The translations under genes and the position numbers were made by a program. Of a stretch of DNA of 64,000 nt, positions 60,136 to 64,000 are shown piece by piece (position 1 is the first letter of the stretch; every line of letters starts with the position of its first letter). The stretch is from Bacteroidales bacterium (lineage in GTDB: Bacteria > Bacteroidota > Bacteroidia > Bacteroidales > GCA-2748055). The DNA lies in the NCBI GenBank assembly GCA_029210725.1, contig JARGFM010000011.1:62996-126995 (forward strand), given 5' to 3'. The notes beneath the pieces were generated by a model that was given only the letters and a program-made list of their open reading frames with translations, was not told the DNA's origin and made no database searches.

Positions 60136-61591
60136 GCTCTTCGTTCACGATATTCTTATAGTGTTCGTAGCGGTTCATAATATCCTTAACGAAGTTATAG
60201 GTCTCAATGCCCCGTGCGAATCCGTGACGGACCACCGGATCAGAATAATAATCCGGATCCGATTTTTTCAGCAACCACTCATCCACACTGCCAAACCACC
60301 TGTCGGGGTCTGAATTATAACGTTCCGCCAGTCTTCTGGCGTCCTGGATATGGCCCAATCCAATATTGTAAGAGGCCAGAACAAATTTGATGCGTTCATC
60401 CGGATCTGTAATCACCTCATCGAAACGTTCATCGAGCCACTTGATAAAACTGGCGCCTGCCCGGATCTGCTCCTCCGGGGGCGAATCCGGAGTAATTCCA
60501 TAACTCCCTGCTGTAATAGGCATCAACTGCATCAATCCGAATGCGCCTGCCCAGGAGACCGCCTCGGGATTAAACCTGGATTCCTGGAAAATCACCGATG
60601 CAAGCAGCCTCCAGTCCCAGCCAATACGTTCGCTCTCATTTTTGATGATATCATCGTAACGGGAAATCTTTCCGCTCCTTAGGGTATAGTATTCGCTGTG
60701 AATGCTTCTGTAGGAGTGCCTGTTATTGAAGTACTTATTATAGAGAATAGAATACTTGTCTGTCCTTCGGAAGCCATTGATCCACTGGTCAATCACCTTC
60801 AGCAGGCTGTCGGAACGGGGATGGACTGCCCAGGCCACATGTTGCGGAAAAGAGATGGCTGTGCCTACGTCCAGCTCCGGAAAATAGGTGGTATTGACCA
60901 GGCCCACATTCTCATCACAAACCGCATAATCGATCTCTCCCAGGGCGACCCGATGGATAAGCTGCTCCGATTCCATATTCACTTCCTCGATTCGGATCCC
61001 GCCACCTATCTCATCGGAAAGCGAGCTCAGGCGGGCTTCATAAACCGATCCCTTCTGTACATAAACCACCTTTCCCCCCAGGTCCAGCTGGTTCCTGACC
61101 AATTCCGAGTCCAGCTGCACCCGGTTCATCTTCTGCCAATGCTCCGGCTTCCGCTGAACCAGCACCTGCCTGGTCTGAAGAAGCGGTGCCGTAAAAGCCA
61201 CATCTGTCTTTCTTTCAGAGGTGACCGTCAGATTCATGGCAATCAGATCCACTGTTCCTTCACGCAGATCAGCGAAGTTTTTATCCAGATCATTGCTTAC
61301 ACTCACCTCCAGAGCCAGATTCAGGTTATTGGCAAGATCCTGCAACAACTCAAACTGAAATCCCATGGGTTGCCCCCGGTAAAGAAAATAGCTGATAGAA
61401 TTGTACTCGGTGACCACCTTCAGTGCCCCGTACTGGCGAATCTCCTCCAGATGTGAGAGCCTGTCCTCCGGTCGCAGCTGCTCCACATCCTGAAATCTGG
61501 ATCCACGTCCCCCCTTGCACGAGCCCAGGGAAAGCACCAGGGGAGCGAGCAGCAGGAGGATTACAGCTCTATGGGATCTCTTCTCAGTCAT
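60083..61591 (-). CDS. mltF: MltF-type membrane-bound lytic transglycosylase
   Basis: A 502-residue lipoprotein (LLLLAPLVLSLGSCKGG; lipobox LGSC). Residues about 45-285 form a periplasmic amino-acid-binding-like domain (LKVVTEYNSISYFLYRG, FADLREGTVDLIAMNLTVTSER), which regulates MltF enzymes. From about 310 the lysozyme-like SLT domain carries the catalytic Glu in ASVIFQESRFNPEAVSWAGA, with FGLMQLMPITAGSYG and LASYNIGLGHIQDA. It cleaves peptidoglycan with formation of 1,6-anhydro-MurNAc. Its ATG overlaps the stop of the barrel gene in the 8-mer ATGACTGA, so it is second in that operon. Confidence 0.92.
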   Translation of the reverse strand: MTEKRSHRAVILLLLAPLVLSLGSCKGGRGSRFQDVEQLRPEDRLSHLEEIRQYGALKVVTEYNSISYFLYRGQPMGFQFELLQDLANNLNLALEVSVSNDLDKNFADLREGTVDLIAMNLTVTSERKTDVAFTAPLLQTRQVLVQRKPEHWQKMNRVQLDSELVRNQLDLGGKVVYVQKGSVYEARLSSLSDEIGGGIRIEEVNMESEQLIHRVALGEIDYAVCDENVGLVNTTYFPELDVGTAISFPQHVAWAVHPRSDSLLKVIDQWINGFRRTDKYSILYNKYFNNRHSYRSIHSEYYTLRSGKISRYDDIIKNESERIGWDWRLLASVIFQESRFNPEAVSWAGAFGLMQLMPITAGSYGITPDSPPEEQIRAGASFIKWLDERFDEVITDPDERIKFVLASYNIGLGHIQDARRLAERYNSDPDRWFGSVDEWLLKKSDPDYYSDPVVRHGFARGIETYNFVKDIMNRYEHYKNIVNEELMEVSQSIEVVRSTSLQ

Positions 61592-63521
61592 AGAAGTACC
61601 ATACGATTCCCAACCTGAAGTGACGGGGCTTCATGGGGTATGAAAGGGTGGTGAAAAAGTTATTGCCTGCAAAGCCAACACTCTGAAGAACATTGTGGTA
61701 GGTAGCAAAAAGGCGGGTCTGCTTCACACGGAAAACCATAAAGATATCGAGGAAGGGGTATCCGCCCAGGTCATACTCATCCTGAAGGTGAAAGATCCCG
61801 GTTGCAGGCATATAAGCACTTGCCCGGTACCGGGTGGTATAGGAGATATCAAATCCCAGATCTGCCACCAGGGCACCCTTAAACAGCGACTGGTTCCAGT
61901 AGTTGGAGGAATATATGACTGCCAGCGGAAGTCTGAGTGCCTCATCTGCAGTGGTATACTGCAAGAGTACTTTGCTTTCTGAGTTAAAACCTCCCCATTT
62001 GAAATGCCTGGACATATGAGCCGTAAAAACAAGCAGATCTTTGTCATATACCCGGGGCATGGCCTCCTGGTCCCAGTAGATATAATTGGAAATATAGGAG
62101 GCCCCCAGCCGGATATCCGTAGCTTTGTTTTCGCTCCGGATAAAAGCATCACCCATGATCCTGAGCATGCCGGGGAAATCCTGCTCCCACTGGAAGAATG
62201 AGGATGAGTAGTTATTGGTGAAGTAATTTGGCCTGGTCATTTCGGCGCTGGCCCGGAGCCCCAGATCGGTTTTTCCTCCCAGTTCCCTGGAGAAAGTGGA
62301 GTTCAGCCTGAAATTGTTCTGATTATAACCCAGCAGGTAGTAAGTCCCGTCTAAGACCCAGTCCCAGATCCCGGTGGTGGGTCCGGCCAGGTGGAATCCC
62401 AGAAACACATCATTAAAATGCTCCAGCTGAAAATCACGGTCCACCGTATCCCGGTCCAGTGCATCCATATACCGGGTCCGGGGAGCAAGCATTCCGAAGC
62501 GCCTGAACTCATGCCCGGCAAGTATCCTGGCAGAGATCTTATCATAATCGGGATCGCCCAGGATCAGTTGCAGCACGTTGGATATCTTATCCTCTGAGGC
62601 CGAGTCGAGTGCCTCCGGAATTAAATAGTAATAGTTCCCGTACACGGGCGACAGGCTGTCCATGTCAATTTCATCCCTGTAGTCCTTAAGCTGCCGCTCG
62701 ATCATAAGCTGATGAGATAAGGAAAGCGTTTTACCGCTGGTCGTAGTGTGGCCCAGACTGTCTGTTGTGCTTTTCCGCTCAAGCAGATTGTATTTCTGAG
62801 TGGTGAACAGAGCCAGGTTCCTGTAATGAGAATGTGCCTCCTCCAGATTCACGGGGTATTCCCACCAATTATCCAGTTCGCCATTCAGAAAGGCATCCCG
62901 ATCCATAATCCCGCCATTTTCACCGGCCTTTATGTCATTGTAATAAAAGGTGCCGAAGATGCTGTAACGGTCCTTTGCATGACTCCCGAACAGTCCCGCC
63001 CGGGTGGCCCTTGTCTCCTGGTTTATGTAAAGGGGCTTGGAGGATATCATATTAAACTCAATTCCAAAATTGGTAAAGGGTGATGCATTCTGGGTGTGTA
63101 TCACCTCAATATTATCCTCCTTCCACTCTTTTAACGGTATGGTGGAGTAAGAAAGAGCCGTAAATGGTGTTCTGGTATTAAAAAAAATGGTTCGCTCCGC
63201 AGTCTTCAAATAGGGTTCCCATGCCCTTCCAAAGAGGAATCCGGAGGGATCCTGCCTAAGCATAAAATCGACGTGGTTCACGCCATGCCCCAGAATTCCC
63301 AGCGACTCATAACTGAATCCGGGTGTAAAGGCCGGGTTAAAATCCCGCTGGAGCTGATGCATATTGGTGTCCAGGGTGACCTCCTCGAAGCGGGTAAAAT
63401 GATGCGTCAGCATCCAGGTGTTGATTTTCCTGGTCGTATCGATGACCTGCCCCTCTGCAAGCAATGTTACAGTCAGGCTCAAAACAGAAATAAGAAATAT
63501 TCTCCTCAACAGTGGGTGCAT
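61584..63521 (-). CDS. Porin_10-type putative outer membrane beta-barrel protein
   Basis: About 645 residues from the ATG at 63521. The frame extends to 63719 but that part lies in the terminator and 5S rRNA gene, so the shorter start is correct. It has a signal peptide (RRIFLISVLSLTVTLLAEGQ). The mature protein is a series of amphipathic beta strands rich in Tyr/Phe/Trp, ending in HFRLGIVWYFYD with a terminal aromatic-acidic signature. The opening TWMLTHHFTRFEEVTLDTNMHQLQ resembles the large putative-porin group of Bacteroidota. It is co-translated with MltF. The diffusing substrate is unknown. Confidence 0.83.
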   Translation of the reverse strand: MHPLLRRIFLISVLSLTVTLLAEGQVIDTTRKINTWMLTHHFTRFEEVTLDTNMHQLQRDFNPAFTPGFSYESLGILGHGVNHVDFMLRQDPSGFLFGRAWEPYLKTAERTIFFNTRTPFTALSYSTIPLKEWKEDNIEVIHTQNASPFTNFGIEFNMISSKPLYINQETRATRAGLFGSHAKDRYSIFGTFYYNDIKAGENGGIMDRDAFLNGELDNWWEYPVNLEEAHSHYRNLALFTTQKYNLLERKSTTDSLGHTTTSGKTLSLSHQLMIERQLKDYRDEIDMDSLSPVYGNYYYLIPEALDSASEDKISNVLQLILGDPDYDKISARILAGHEFRRFGMLAPRTRYMDALDRDTVDRDFQLEHFNDVFLGFHLAGPTTGIWDWVLDGTYYLLGYNQNNFRLNSTFSRELGGKTDLGLRASAEMTRPNYFTNNYSSSFFQWEQDFPGMLRIMGDAFIRSENKATDIRLGASYISNYIYWDQEAMPRVYDKDLLVFTAHMSRHFKWGGFNSESKVLLQYTTADEALRLPLAVIYSSNYWNQSLFKGALVADLGFDISYTTRYRASAYMPATGIFHLQDEYDLGGYPFLDIFMVFRVKQTRLFATYHNVLQSVGFAGNNFFTTLSYPMKPRHFRLGIVWYFYD

Positions 63522-63529
63522 ATAAATTG

Positions 63530-63537
63530 CAAAAATA
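63530..63537 (-). promoter_or_regulatory. Possible -7 promoter box of the barrel/mltF operon
   Basis: TATTTTTG on the minus strand fits TAnnTTTG and ends 8 bp before the ATG at 63521. No -33 TTG is seen. It sits between the 5S terminator and the gene, so some separate transcription start is expected here. Confidence 0.4.
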
Positions 63538-63563
63538 CAAAAGAAACAGAACTGAATATAACT

Positions 63564-63594
63564 AAAAAATCCCACCCGGAAACCGGATGGGATT
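63564..63594 (-). terminator. Rho-independent terminator of the rRNA operon
   Basis: On the minus strand a 12-bp stem (63583-63594 with 63568-63579, one G-T pair, loop TTT) runs into six T residues (complement of 63564-63569). It lies about 10 bp past the 3' end of the 5S rRNA. Confidence 0.9.
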
Positions 63595-63602
63595 AAATAA
63601 GA

Positions 63603-63713
63603 TAGGCAACGACCTACTCTCCCACAATACGCAGTACCATCGGCGCAAATGGGCTTAACTTCTCTGTTCGGAATGGTAAGAGGTGGATCCCCATTGCAAT
63701 AGTCACCTAAAGT
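63603..63713 (-). rRNA. rrf: 5S ribosomal RNA
   Basis: The minus strand reads the conserved 5S core: CCACCTCTTACCATTCCGAA, CAGAGAAGTTAAGCCCATTTG, then GCGCCGATGGTACTGCG and GGGAGAGTAGGTCG. The ends are placed by pairing of the 5' and 3' terminal helix and may be off by a few bases. It is followed by a terminator. Confidence 0.95.
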
Positions 63714-63761
63714 CTTCAAATAAAATTAACATACTGGAAGAAGTATCTTTTAAATAGCCTT

Positions 63762-64000
<239 letters not shown>

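Noticed and set aside
63522..63719. N-terminal extension of the barrel protein
   Set aside because: It reads through the rRNA terminator and 5S rRNA; a signal peptide starts at the ATG at 63521.

Overview
The window is dense Bacteroidota chromosome. The evidence is T9SS (type IX secretion) cargo with type A sorting tails and a gliding-type C-terminal domain, a PorP/SprF protein, the alternative Bacteroidota GlmU-like enzyme, type B L31, TAnnTTTG -7 promoter boxes, and almost no Shine-Dalgarno sequences. A free-living Bacteroidales/Marinilabiliales-like organism fits, but the sequence alone does not fix the genus. I see no prophage, insertion sequence, CRISPR array or integrase.

Layout. 1-2.8 kb: the 3' part of a membrane-anchored CHAT caspase-like protease, convergent with an anti-sigma-like membrane protein and its sigma-70 factor. 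2.8-7 kb: a VTT membrane protein, tRNA-His with a terminator, and a three-gene polysaccharide cluster (flippase, methyltransferase, glycosyltransferase). 7-12 kb: Bax inhibitor-1 protein, class V PLP enzyme, GNAT-like protein, L31 type B and the GlmU-like enzyme. 12-18 kb: an ABC-type tripartite efflux set (TolC, permease, adaptor) with no ATPase gene beside it, then glmM. 17.8-21.5 kb: pseudouridine synthase, era, der and a small lipoprotein. 21.5-32.5 kb: a beta-propeller/SpoIIE phosphatase sensor, an unknown secreted protein, and a T9SS surface trio (PD40/PKD protein, PorP/SprF, 1480-residue adhesin-like cargo). 32.5-41.4 kb: an NtrY-like histidine kinase overlapping rlmH, a DUF4783 protein, nadC, pdxH and valS. 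41.5-48.1 kb: a TetR-controlled RND efflux operon ending in a small PG0541-type protein. 48.1-51.7 kb: an FMN split-barrel protein, DUF1573 lipoprotein, aminotransferase and DEAD-box helicase. 51.7-61.6 kb: a T9SS CotH-like protein with a NamZ-type muramidase, a LolC/E-like permease, a C10 cysteine protease with a duplicated module, a Nudix hydrolase and an MltF-type transglycosylase. 61.6-64 kb: a Porin_10-type barrel, then the 3' end of an rRNA operon (5S and partial 23S) on the minus strand.

Shared themes are envelope and surface biology (two efflux systems, T9SS cargo, cell-wall hydrolases, polysaccharide export, amino-sugar supply) and translation (L31, ValS, Era, Der, RlmH, pseudouridine synthase, tRNA, rRNA). 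The nearest thing to a poorly described system is the CHAT protease / anti-sigma / sigma-factor locus at the left edge. The most unusual single proteins are the duplicated-module C10 protease, the CotH protein with altered acidic motif residues, the propeller-SpoIIE sensor and the unknown secreted protein beside it.

Functions are assigned by recognising motifs and protein families by eye; no database search was run.
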